This document shows, piece after piece, positions 40,962 to 53,357 of a stretch of 64,000 nucleotides of DNA. Position 1 is the stretch's first letter. Each line of letters opens with the position of its first letter. The notes under the pieces were generated by a model. It did no database searches. It was not told the origin of the DNA and saw nothing but the letters and a program-made list of their open reading frames with translations. The stretch comes from Ditylenchus dipsaci (taxonomy: Eukaryota; Nematoda; Chromadorea; Rhabditida; Anguinidae), in assembly GCA_004194705.1 (NCBI GenBank), contig SADC01000534.1, positions 24,931 through 88,930 on the forward strand, written 5' to 3'. The position numbers and the translations under genes are program-made.

Positions 40962-42417
40962 CTTTTAAGTTTGCTTCTTGGTTGCATATGTGTTAGGTTG
41001 GAAATCCGCAGTGATCGACTGCTCCAGTTCACATGTCGTGTAGTCTTAAGCTTGTTTATTATGACTTTCTGAACTTTTCTGCATACTGATCGAATAACTG
41101 TAAGAATATTGGTTGAGTAGTCAGGACAGCTAGTAGTAATCGCTTCATACGTTTACTTTTTCGGAGAAGACTAGCCAAAAAATCGGATCAGCAGGAGCTT
41201 GGCTTATCTGTAAAGAAAAGTCATAGTTGTGCAGGGAGAAAATAGGGCTGCGATAGATATCGACAATTCGAATTGAGACAAATCAAATTGAGACAAATGA
41301 GATTGAGATAAATCAAATTGAGACTTGAGGTAGGACCCTGACTGTGTCCTGGGCATAGGCGTACCCAGGATTTTCTGACGGGTTGGGCAAAAACCTAACG
41401 GGCGCTAAACTGGCAGAAAAAAACCAAAAAAGGTTGAAAAAAACTGACGGAGGGGGGGGGGCTATAGCCCGGTTAGCCCTCCCCCCCACCCCGGTTACGT
41501 CTATAGTTCTGGACTATTTCTTGACTAAAATCACATATGTTAGACCACTGTTTTTTTTTGGACAACCGAATATTTTGGACTAGTAAACGCCATTGGACTA
41601 GTAAAATTCCATTGGACTACTAAAGTGCAATTACCCATTTTTTCTTCGTATCCTTGTAGAGCGTGCCCAAGTTTCTGACAAACTGACTCCCCAGCCCTGA
41701 AGTAGAAGGTTACTTAAAAGGCGTTGTATCTCCTTTCCGTATCCGGTCCCGCACGGAAATTGGTTCAGTTCAAATTAAAGCACATTAATAGGTGGAAGAG
41801 GAGCGTCAAAATAATTGTCTAGATTTTAAAACTATTGATATTGTCATATCTCGCTTTGGCCTCAGGTATCTTCTCTCTTTTGTTCCCTTTTTTCAGCTCT
41901 CGCTTTAAAGGTTCGAACCCCTCTCGGTGTAAATTTATTTTTTTCACATTTTATTTACTAGTTTGATGTCAAAATGATTCTAATAGTCTTGAAAACGCAA
42001 GAAGATCATCAAGAAGAATCCGACAAATGTATATTTAAGCTAGAGGGGATGCGGTGCTGCGTAAGCAGGTGACTTTATTCAAACATACTTTTTCTTTGCT
42101 AAATAAAACTTTGCAAGCGACCGAATCATCGAAGTAATTTTCGGCAATATTTTTTTCCAAGTACTTAGTGCATTCCTGAGTCTAGCAAATTGATATCACT
42201 CTTAGAAAAATAATAAGATAGCTAGTGGTAATATAAATAGAAGTATATGGCTTATGGCTGATCTTCTTTTAATTCAAATCGAAAATTTAATACGGTTTTT
42301 AACCAAATAGCATTCCTGGAAATGTTCAAGCGATTGATGGATATTTTTCAGTCTGAGTTGGGCTCAATCACTAAAAAAGTGTAAAAAAATATAGTTTACA
42401 CCCAGAGGGGTTCAAAC

Positions 42418-42687
42418 CAGTGTTCTCAATAGTCAGAGGCAGAATAGAAAGTCAGAATGAAATTCAAAAATTCTGACAGTCAGAAAGCGCGGGGAAATTT
42501 TCTGACTGTCAGAAATGAGAGTCAGAAAAAAAATCGATCAAATCACGCTGTTTTTTCCTGTCTGATCGTCATTTCTGAGAGTCAGAAAGAGTCTGACAGT
42601 CAGAATAATTCCCGCGCTTTCTGACTGTCAGAATTTTTGAATTTCATTTCTGACTTTCCATTCTGCCTCTGACTATTGAGAACACTG
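42418..42687. mobile_element. hAT-type MITE, CAGTGTTCT family, second insertion
   Basis: A 270-bp relative of 26069-26331 with its own flanks: TTCAAACC at 42411-42418 and 42688-42695 (8 bp if the terminal C is shared, otherwise 7). Different target sites show two independent insertions. It interrupts sequence next to the SINE-like repeat at 41890-42010. Confidence 0.82.
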
Positions 42688-42986
42688 TTCAAACCTTCCA
42701 CCTATAAATGTGGTTTTATTTGAATTAAAACGATTTCCATGCGGACCAGATACAAAAAGAAGATATATTAGTTTTAGAGTTGGGGAGCCAAATTCACATG
42801 GGATTCAGAATAACGCGCATAAAAAAATTATCGAAAAAACCCCAGGTCACAGTCAGGGTCCCTCCCTTGTAAGTAAAATAAAGCCAGCCAGAAACCGTAT
42901 ATTTCGGTTTATATTGTTTTTAGCTATTTCATCACCGTTCTAAAACCGCGAAAAGAATGCATAATTTAGAACCCTGCCTCACAATC

Positions 42987-43092
42987 TACCGTATTTATTA
43001 TAATAGAACGACATGTGTTCTATTTTTCAATCCCCTCGACTATTAGAGACTCTGTTCAAATAGAGACTCTTTTTATCAGAATAAATACGGTA
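42987..43092. mobile_element. TA-flanked MITE, CCGTATTTATT variant
   Basis: A 106-bp unit from TACCGTATTTATTATAATAG to inverted AGAATAAATACGGTA, with TA at both ends. Related to 34278-34439 through CCGTATT ends and ATAGAACG or TAGAGAC words. Confidence 0.65.
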
Positions 43093-43298
43093 TCTGTCTT
43101 CTCAAGACTCTGAGAATTATTTTTATATTGAACGAGCAAATGAAATATACAAAAATAAAGTATACACCCAAATAGATGCAAACTAGCAACCTGTAACGTT
43201 GTTTAAATTGAAATTAAGCGGTCTCCATGCGGGACCAGGAGATACACCCTCCCTTAATTTATTCTGAGCGTTTACTTATCCCATTATTCTGCGTTTAG

Positions 43299-43397
43299 GC
43301 GTATGAGTCAGTTTTTAGAGAGCGTAAGGATAGAAATGTTAGCGACTTCGACGAGTTTATGCGAGCGGGGCGCGAAAAAGCTTACAGAGAATATTAG
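43299..43397 (+). CDS. Last exon of an unidentified plus-strand gene (copy 2)
   Basis: A pyrimidine-rich tract ending in TTTAG precedes 43299, and the open frame begins with AYESVFRERKD and ends at TAG (43395-43397). The residues are strongly charged, which favours coding over chance. Because this exon crosses position 43326, the duplicated segment probably extends left of position 1 in copy 1. Upstream exons between 40961 and 43298 were not recognised. No function is proposed. Confidence 0.35.
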   Translation, partial: AYESVFRERKDRNVSDFDEFMRAGREKAYREY

Positions 43398-45536
43398 AAG
43401 TCCAAACCGGATAATTGGAGGGAAGCATCAGACTAGGATAACAGCAAGTAAATTAGCTTTTTGAGCAGATTACTGTACTTAGGTGGATTGATTTTAGTCC
43501 GCATGAAAAGTTCAATATGAGTTTCTGGAGAATGTTGGTAAATTCAACTAACCTGGGCTTGATCGTATTTGCTTTTCTCATTCTCTTTCGATTTTTTGGT
43601 AACTTTTCATTTGCTCTGAAATTTTGGTTTCTAATATCCTTTGGAATTTAGGCCCAAGAAGATTGATCCCAATGAAAATGACAGAGTAGAAGCCGCTGAA
43701 CGAAGCTCAAAGACTATGTGAACAGAAATCTGTCTAAGTAATCTATAATATCCTTGTATATTCTCTTAGTGAATATTAGCTGGATACGCTAATAAATAAA
43801 GTATCTTTGGGTTTAGCAGCCAAGTTTTTCATGTAAGTATACTAGAACACTTATAAGTGCCGAAATTATTGTTTTTAAGTACAAATTTGATTTGTTGTTT
43901 GTCTGTCCAGCACAGAGAGAGAACTAGTTTACGCGCAAAAAATTTTAATTTGGAATATAAAAAGCCATTGGTTGTATAATATAAACATGGTATTAGACAA
44001 TTTATTAGCCAATCAAACCAGCGCTGTAACGGTAAAGGTATACGCACCGAACTTGCCGGGACTAGCGGGACTTGGCGCTGGAATTTTTTCGGGCTGTGCC
44101 TGGTGTGGTTTTGAATAAAAGTTACAGAAATGTAACAAATGAAATTATGCTAGTGAATGAAACTTACAAACAATTCCAGCGAACTCCATTTCCACAGCTT
44201 GGGTCACTGATAGTTTTGCATTCAGGGTGTTAAGAAACTGAAATGAAAAAATTATTTTGAGTCTAGAAATTTACTAAAAATTAAACTGACAGTTTCATCC
44301 AAGAATTATTATTGTTGTTGTTGGATATTGAGCTGGTTCTCTCCAATTGTTCTTTGCTGGCTGTCCCATTACTTAGTTTCTGCCCTGCATTTGGTAAAGC
44401 TGTTGATGGTGAAGTGTTAGTAGCAGATTCTACGTTTTCAGGGGACACAAAGAATTCGTTTTCTTGGCCAGTCTGCCACCATTGTGACTGGTGTGGTTCA
44501 GCATGACTCCATTTAGAAATACATGCTTTTGCCCACCATCCTGCATCTTCTTGCTCTGCGTCCTCTGCTTCAGACGGTGACGAGACTCTGATGAAGTGGA
44601 GTTCAGCTCAGTGTTGAGTGTCTGCAAATTTAAAATGAAATAAATGATTATACTAACAACACCTGGGTACCACTACCTATGCCTACTACTTCCTGGATCC
44701 GACCAACTGGGTAATATTCTTTAAAAAAATTGTGCTCATCGTTGTACCTGGTCGTAGGTCAGTCAAGCGACTTTTCCCGTGACTTTTCTAGTTCAATCCG
44801 TCGACATTTTTGTAAAGCTTTGCCATTCCACTTGAGTGAATAAATATAAACTCGATTTATTGAGTACCGATCTATCGAAAGTCCATACTTCACGTCAATT
44901 ACAAGGCAAAACTTTCGGCATTTCTCGTTTCGAAATGCGCGAGTTTCAAAAATGTCCGTTTTCGTCTTTTTCCATTTTTGTCATTTGCTGCTTTCGGAAT
45001 TTGTCGTTTTCAGGAGATTTTTTTAAAAATTTCCCGTTTTCGGCAAGGTGAGTTTGAGAATTTGAGTTTTTTGGAGAAATGAGCTTGGGAATTTTTGTTT
45101 TCGGAGCATCTGTTTTTGGCACATTCTTTCTTGGAAAACCTAGTTATTGGTCGATTTTGTCCCTGTACTACCGTATTTCCTGTAATAAGGCGGCACCCTC
45201 TAATAAGACGGCACCCCCAACTTCGAGGGTCTATATCTCGGAGCAGAGTAAATATTTTGCTTATCTGTTTGATGCGTTTTCTTAACTCCCACGAGCTCTA
45301 CCGATTTTCAATTTTTAGATTTGGTTGAGCACCCGAAAATCTCGAGATTGAATTCGAATTTTTTGGATTTTCGGGGTTTGAAAAATAGGCGGCATGCCGC
45401 CTTATTACAGGAAATACGGTAAATTATGTATATCTTCTTATTATTCGTTTTCTATATAATTGTAGATGATAACAGCTTATTTTTTAGCTATGTAATGTGG
45501 TGGGTAACTTACAATTTGAAAAATTTGTAAAAGCCT

Positions 45537-48005
45537 CATTCATACTTACCCGAAACATGCCCTGTTTCGCGAAACATGAAAATGTTTCGCGAAACAACCC
45601 CCCGAAACATGTTTCGCGAAACAAAAAAATAGCTGTTTCGCGAAACATTTTCATGTTTCGCCGTGTTTCGCGAAACATGTTTCGCGAAACAGGTCCTTCG
45701 AAACATGGAGTAAAAGTGCAGTTTTTCGAAGTTTTTAGTTGTTTGCTGCACATTCTGACTGTGTTTTTTTACTTAATTCACGTTTTTAGAAAGTCTAATG
45801 GAGCAAGCAGCAATATGGTGGTGGATCCAACATCAACAGAAAAAGCGAAGTTATATCAGGCCATCTCATTTGGAAGAAGCTAGGCAAGGTCTTTCGTTCA
45901 AGGCTTTTTGGCGTTATTACAACAGTTCCGAGGTGAAGGATTTAAAGCGGTTTCTCCGAGTGACTAAGACTGAATTTGAACATCTCTACTCTATAGTAAG
46001 ATTTCAATTGTAATTCGTCGGATATCAATTGAATAATTAAGCTGGAATGTCAGCTAGGTTTGCATTCCCCCACACACCTACGACCTATAGCAGGAAGAGA
46101 AAGGCTCGCAGTGTTTCTCAGGTACTTAAAAATTCTTCGTTCTACGCAACTAAATAAAGACCCACTGTTAAGATTCTTGTCTTTTGGTCCTAATTACGCG
46201 GCTGTCGCAACTCTGTTTGCAATAGGAGATTCAACTGTTCAAGAGATATGCAGAGAAGTATCTGCGGTGATTATACGCAAGATGCAAGCAGAATTTCTTC
46301 CAGTTCCTACTCGCGCAACCTGGCTGAGCAATGCAGAGGTTCCTTGAACGAAGGCAGTTCCCTAAGACTTTGGGTGCTATCGATGGAAAGCACATTGCTC
46401 TTGTTCAGCCCGATCATGCTGGTGCCCTCTTTTACAATTACAAGGTGAGCATTGAAAATCCGAAGCGATGAGCAAAGGTCAAAACTTTCAGAAGTTCAAT
46501 TCGATAGTTCTGCTTGCAATTGCAGATTCGGACTCGAGATTCATAGCTGTGGACATTGGAGCACCAGGGCGGAACAGCGATGCAAGCTTATGGCTGACTT
46601 CTCCAATTCGAGAATTCCTTGAATCTCCAGCAGCCAATTTGCCACCTAATTTATCCGGAAGTCTTCCTTACGTCTTTCTCGGAGATGGAGGCTTTGGTTG
46701 CACAGACTTGGTACGATATTTTTCAATCAAACCTTCGTCAATTATTTAATTTTTGATCATCACTCCATTTACGGAAAGAGCCGCAAACGAACAAGCTAAG
46801 AATGACTTTAATGCAAGACTGAGCAAAGCACGTGCCTGTGTAGAACACGCATTTGGAATATGGGCTACTCGTTGGCGTCTTTTTCTAGGCACAGTCGAAA
46901 CTGGGTAAAAACTTCAGAGCTATAAAATGCTTTCTATTTAACCCAACCTTTTAGTCCAGATACGGCTCGTCAATATGCAATGGCTCTTTGCAATGTGTTG
47001 GATCAGCAAAGCGTTTAGCTACTTCGTCCTTCCGATCGTATGAGGAGCTGGTTGCCAAGAAAAGCAATTCCGATCTGCAGTTTGAGCAACTATTGGCTAC
47101 TTTGGAAAAAGATAAAAAAGAAATTCATCCGCTCGCATTGGAAATCAGCGCCCTATTGGATGAGGTTGGCAAGCAAAGTGGTCCGCACTCTTTGCTAGTT
47201 TGCAAGCGTAAGTTTAATTTAAAATCACAAAATGTAATGAATGGGTTAACCCTTTAGGGGACTTTCGTGACGTTATCAACAGTTGGGAAGAGTGCTTAGC
47301 TAACGAGATTTACATCAACAATACACAGGTTGCTGATCCGGAAAAATCAATCCAAGAAAATACATTTGGTTAGAATTGACATTATTGTTGGTCATCTCAC
47401 CATGTATTAGGCCGGTATAAATTTTTAAATTGATCCATTGTAAATTTTCTGATTCTGAAAAAAGGTATAAATGTGTCTTAGTATCCACGAAAAGTGCGCA
47501 GAGAGCGCCTGGGTAGCTGCTCTCCTTCAGGTTTATATTTAGCAAGAACAAAAGGTACTATAATACTGCTTTTAAACTGCGCGGTTTCATCGTAAAACTG
47601 AAAATATTTAGCAGGTTGCCCAGCCCAAAAAAATTCAGCGAATGATTTTAAGTGAGATACTTGGCCAACAACTTAGCAGATTAAAAAAAATTGGTATATC
47701 GTTCAAATATGCCTGCATTACTATATTCAAGCCTTTTTTATCGCCGAAACCACTGTAAAAAGAAAGATTTATAAAAACTACACGACAAGAATCTTTAACA
47801 CCGATTTGAGCCGTATTAACAAGCATTACATTACCATGTTTCGAAACCCCTGTTTCGCGAAACATGTTTCGCGTAACATTCTCCCGAAACATGTTTCGGG
47901 GGGTTGTTTCGCGAAACACTTTCTTGTTTCGCGAAACACCGATGTTTCGGGGGATTGTTTCGCGAAACATGTGTTTTGTTTCGATGTTTCGGGTAAGTAT
48001 GAATG
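45537..48005 (+). mobile_element. PIF/Harbinger DNA transposon, copy 2
   Basis: Same element as 2220-4689, carried along in the large duplication. The same AGCCT flanks lie at 45532-45536 and 48006-48010. The inverted repeats and palindrome arrays are retained. The length is 2,469 bp. Confidence 0.87.
45798..47374 (+). pseudogene. Harbinger transposase, copy 2, broken by a 2-bp deletion
   Basis: Equivalent of 2480-4057. Near 46337-46339 two bases (AG) of the GCAGAGAGG found in copy 1 are missing. The frame therefore leaves the transposase sequence after TWLSNAE and stops almost at once, before the first catalytic Asp. The other exons and the frame jump near 47016 match copy 1. Confidence 0.75.
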
Positions 48006-49834
48006 AGCCTAAAAGTAAACACTTAGCATTTCTCTTTGTGCTAGAGGCTTCTTCGAAGCCTTCAATTTTTCCACCTACCCACTCTACACGCCCACCCTAC
48101 TGCTACAACTACCCACTCTACTGGACCACCTAGACAGCGAAGACAGTGGTCTACGATATTAGCAAATTTCCAGACAAATTTTTTCGAAATCAGAAAATTT
48201 CCATCTTTATTTTCATAAAACAGAACATTTTGAAAGAAATTTTTATCTCAAAGCAAATATCTCCGAAAAAATTTGCCCCAAAACGGTAAAGTTCAACTTA
48301 TATCACTCAGAGCAGCAAATGACGAAAACGGGAAAAGACAAAAACGGACATTTTTAAAACTCGCGCATTTCGAAACGGGAAATGACGAAAACCAATACAG
48401 CCCAAAACTACACAAATAATTTTCTGGTAAGAGAAATGTAAAAAGTGATATTTTTAGGCTTGTCAGCCGGCCGGCCGAATTTCGGATTTTCCGGTCAAAA
48501 ACTGACATTTTTTCGATTTTTTGGCTCGGTGCGGCCGGCCGAAAATGTCGTCCGGCAAACAACCCTAGATATTTTTTCAATCGTTTGATGTAGCAAATGA
48601 AAGCTGAGAATTTCAATATTCAAAATCCTATTTTGGCATTGTGTTTTAGCCAAAATTTTGGAACTTTTTCCCGGCAAATTACCATCATCTTTGTAGATCA
48701 TCTCCCTCTTCGGCCCCCCTTCGGACTAAACTTGTATTTATCTAGAAGCTCGCGAAATTCTACGTCTGATAAGTGCTTAAACTACACAAAATTGTTTTTA
48801 GATGAAAAATTACAATCGAATAACCAAAAAGACTCAAGCTGGAAGGTCTCCCACAATAGATACGTAAAATAAATCACAAAAAAGAACTTTTTCACACATT
48901 TTTTGATCCTATCGTGTTCAGCGTGAAGTTCTGAACAAGAACGCACCAAAGTTACAAACCGTATTTCTACGGTTTTAATTACCAAATTTGATGCTGCTAC
49001 AAAAATTAAGAAAAAGGCAGTTAAGAACCTTTAATAAATGAAGGAAAAAATATTTGACTCGGAGTATTTGACCATTTTAGCCAAACTTCTGTGACTACCC
49101 TCCTCCCTAATAGCCATATTTTTACTGAATGGTGATTCACCCGAGAAGCAAGAAGAATGTCTAGCAGACTTCCGCTAATTTTGTACACAAGATAGCGTCA
49201 TTCGTTTTGCTATTGCTGAACATACCAAAAAGACACCCACTTTTTACATGCAAAGGAATGAAAGATTAACAGCGAATTTGTTATTATTGGGTCATTGGGC
49301 TTGTCACCTTCAAAAGTGTTTTCCTTGATCATTTTTGTGTGCAAAATGGAAAAATCACATTTATAATGCGGAGACTGTTATGTTAGAAAAATAAACAAAT
49401 TATGCACGAAAAATGGAGTGGATAAAAAAACTTTTTTGTGTGAGATTAAAAAGGCTAGTTGGAAATAAACAAATGTTCAATTTTTTTCGAAATTTCCTGA
49501 ATTAGAATTAAAATGTTCGAATTTTCGGGTTTTGTGCTTTTATTCTTTTAAATTATGGTTTTGGGTTTGAACATTTATTGTGGTTTTTAAGCTTTTTCCG
49601 ACCATAAATTTTGGTTAGTAAATGATCTCGAAAACATGATTTTTGCTGAAATAAATATATACCTTATTTGGCGCTCCTCGGTTTAGCCGCCATACACTGA
49701 AAACCTAATCAAAAAAGGAGAGCGTTTATTGAAGGGGAGCGTTTAATAGAGAAAATACGGTAATCGAAGATTTTCTTTCGGCTTCTCGAGAATCGATTTT
49801 ATCGAAAATTTCCCACTTTTTATATTTTTAAAGT

Positions 49835-49948
49835 TACAGTCAAAGCTCTACATAACGTTCACTTCTGGGGACCGGCCTCAGGTGAACGTTATGTAGTCGT
49901 TATCCGCGGGACCGAGCTTAAGTGAACGTTATATAGAGCTGAACGGTA
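49835..49948. mobile_element. Uninterrupted pogo-like MITE with empty hAT site, copy 2
   Basis: A 114-bp palindromic unit with AGCTCTAYATAACGTTCACT arms and GGGACCGG at the centre. The single GACCGGCC at 49870-49877 is the pre-insertion state of the hAT target in copy 1. Confidence 0.75.
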
Positions 49949-51674
49949 TGAGTTTTGTACTTTTTATTTTTCAATCATCGATTATCAAAAAAAATTTGAT
50001 TTCGATTTTTCGGCGCTACTTGCATGTGCCAGAGGTGGGCAAAGACCAGGCCAGATCAGACCGCTCTGATCTGGTCTAGACTAAATTAAAAATATTTTTG
50101 ACTAAATTAGAGAATTTTTGCGGGAATTAAAATTTTCTGGTCTCAAAAATCCATAAGTGGGTCAGAATCTCAGTCCAGAGTGGCCAAAAGCCACTAAAAT
50201 TGTTTTTTTTTCAGAAGGCAATTTTCTACAAAAAACGGATTTTTCACATGAGAAGGGTCATCTGATGCACTCAATCTCTGAGAATCTCAGCTTGAGCCAT
50301 TCCAAACCACAAAAATTTCAATTCCCGCAAAATTTCTCTTATTTAAACAATAATATTTGTAATTTGGTCTAGACCAGATCAGACCGGTCTGATTCAGTCT
50401 GGTCTCGATTTTTTTCTCATTTTTAATTTTTCGTGAATCATGTTAAAACATTCTCTAAGTGATTCTTATGACTGCCCTACGACCGGGTACACATTATGAC
50501 CGGGTACAACGACCGGGTACACTTTTTTTGTAAAAATTAAAAAAGTATGCTTAAACCACACTTTTGAGTCCGTCCTAACGGGCGCTGGCCTACCCTTGCC
50601 TAAGCCTAAGTGCGCAAAATAATAAAAAAAATCGAAAAAATTTTAAAAAATTAACAGGGGGACCAAGGCAAAATTTGGCACTGTACCCGGTCGTTGTACC
50701 CGGTCATAATGTGTGCCCGGTCGTTGGTATACCGATTCTTATACGCTTGAAGGGGCATACCAGCGCGTTATACCGCAAATTAAGGCGAGTTTTCAAAAAT
50801 GGTCCTTGTTTTCACTCGTTTGATGTCAAATCTAATATTTATGACCTTATACTACTTTTAAAAGCAGGCAGAAAACTTTCATCGGACCGAGTAGAACGCT
50901 TATAGAAAATGGCCATGAGAAAATTAAATTGCTGGTCCCCCCTTAATTGCAGTGTAACCGGCTGGTATGTCCCTTTAAAAATATATAAAAAGCTTTTTTT
51001 TTCCGACACTCTTTCAAATAAAAAGACGTTTTTCTCACAACAAGATACGAGAACTATTTCTAAACACTCTCTGAATAAGAAAAATAAAAATTTGTCAAAA
51101 TAATTCGCCATCCGGTCCTTGGGGGTAGATGGTCTTTTTTGGGTATTTTAGGGTCATTTTTAGGTGATTTATCACATTTTTCTTGCTGGAGCTGAGCAGA
51201 AAGACTATCTAAATGCATTTTCGAGCAAGAGTCTTGCTCGGAATTATGTAAAGGTAAGTCTGTGCGCGCATCTCTAACCTACCAAGCCCACTTAGCCCCC
51301 TTCGGGGCGCAGGGGGCTTGGTTGCTTAGGGTTGAGATGCGCACACACACATACCTTAGACACAAATCACTCGAAAGTGACTCTGGATGCATGAAAAAAC
51401 ATGCATACCAGAGTTTATTTATGCGGTAGGCCCCAGAAAGTAAAAGCCTGTTAAAAATCTATCATTTTTACCTAGATTTTGCTTGAAAAAGGTTATAATT
51501 TAGTCAAAATTACCCTAAAAGGAACATCTACCCTCAAGGGGTGAGTGGCAATTTTTTTGATAAAATTCAACTTTTTTTATTCAGAAAGTGTTTAGTAATG
51601 CTTCTCGTACCTTGTTGTGCAGTAAAAATGAGTTCAGCGGGTGATTTTAGTTGACTTTTCAAAAAATCCGAGTA

Positions 51675-52304
51675 CAGTCAACCCTCGATACAACGATACC
51701 TCGATATAACGATACTTTTTGCCGGTCCCGACTAATAAAAGCAATCTCGATATAACGATTCCTTCGATTTAAGATCATTTTTAAGAAAAAAATTAAAGAA
51801 TTTTTAAATTTCAAAGGCCTTTTTTCTTACAAAGTACATTTTTCTTCTTCTGCACTGCTCAATTAAGTCGTTATGTTTAGTTTTTATTTGTTTGTTTTAT
51901 CCGATGTTGCATTTTACTAGGGTTGTAAAATGGCCAGCCATTTTGAAATCGGCGGCCATATGGCCAAAAGCCGGCCGTTCTCCCATTTGCTCGGCCATAT
52001 TCCGCCATATGGCCAGACATATGAAGAGAGAACAGCACCCGAAAATTACTAATTTCTTCTCTTCTAGCCGTTGATGTTTGATTGTTGTTAGTGATGTGTT
52101 AGTGTTGTTGATTGGATAAAAGTGCTTTTGTTGAACATTGTTGTTCTGATACAGCCAAGCCTCGATATAACGATACCTTGTCAGATTTTCGGTCTTAATA
52201 GCCTCGATATAACGATACCTTGTCAGATTTTCGGTCTTAATAGCCTCGATATAATGATACCCAGGACCGGTCCCTTGGGGTATCGTTGTATCGAGGGTTG
52301 ACTG
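51675..52304. mobile_element. Pogo-like MITE, copy 2
   Basis: Same 630-bp unit as 9363-9992 with the same TA flanks. Confidence 0.8.
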
Positions 52305-53357
52305 TATGGGAAGGGGGAACTAAAGAAGTGCCGTATTGGGAGGGGAAGGGAATAAAAGGAGGCCACTAATCACACAGGGCCCACTAACAAGAAGATGTTG
52401 AACATAGTTTTGAATACTGGGCCGCATAAATAAACTCTGGTATGCATGGTTTTTCATGCATCCAGAGTCACTTACGAGTGATTTGTGTCTAAGGTATGTG
52501 GGTGTGCCCATCTCAACTCCAAGCCCCCAAGCCTCCTACGCCCCCGAAGGGTACGAGGGTGGCTTGAGAGTTAGAAATGCGCGCACTCACTTACCTTAGA
52601 CATGATTCCGAGAAGTACTCTTGATCAAAAATGCATATAGAGTCTCTTTTTGCCACGGCCCAATTGAAAAACATGGTGAGGCAGTCGAAGAATACATATA
52701 TTTACTTTTCTATTTACTTCCCTTCGGGGGCGCAGGGGGCTTGAGAGTTAGAGATGTGCGCACAAACTCACCTTAGACATGACTCCGAGAAGTACTTTTG
52801 ACCATAAAATGCATTTGGAATCTCTTTTTGCCACGGACCAGCTCAAAAACATGGTGAGGCAGTCGAAGAATACAGATATTTAAATTTCTAACGTTCCGCC
52901 ATAAAAGTGGCCCCCTTTTATTCCCTTCCCCTCCCAATACAGCCCTTAATCCCTTTTAAATTCGAAAGGCGCCAATTCAAAATTTTTCAAATTTTGACTA
53001 AAAACCCATGATACCCCCCTGTGGTTCGAAATTTTTTTTCTCAGAATCAAAAAAAAACACGCGGCTTTCTTATGAAATCGGGGTCGAGAAACACGAATAT
53101 GAAGTTATCTCCTCCATCCGCTCACTCTGCGTGGGGGGGGATTCTATACTGCAACCTTTCAATCTAGCTCTAGAAATGGGGTCTTGTTAACATTTAAAGG
53201 TTTTTTGAATACGTGAATTTTTTTACTTTTTCGCAATTTATACACGACTTTCTGAATATTCACCACCACAGGGTAAGTCGTAAAAAACTGCGACATTTTT
53301 TGAGTTCTCGAATTTATACCTTTCTTCAATTTTTACAATAATTTTTATTTCAAGAAT

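Larger units (their letters stand above)
40962..43298. other. Region between presenilin-like gene and copy 2
   Basis: About 41264-41325 has four units of AATTGAGACAAATCA-like sequence. About 41890-42010 is SINE-like with B box GGTTCGAACCC (41910-41920). Then come the CAGTGTTCT MITE (42418-42687) and the MITE at 42987-43092. I see no phosphatase-domain exon on the minus strand here. Confidence 0.5.
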
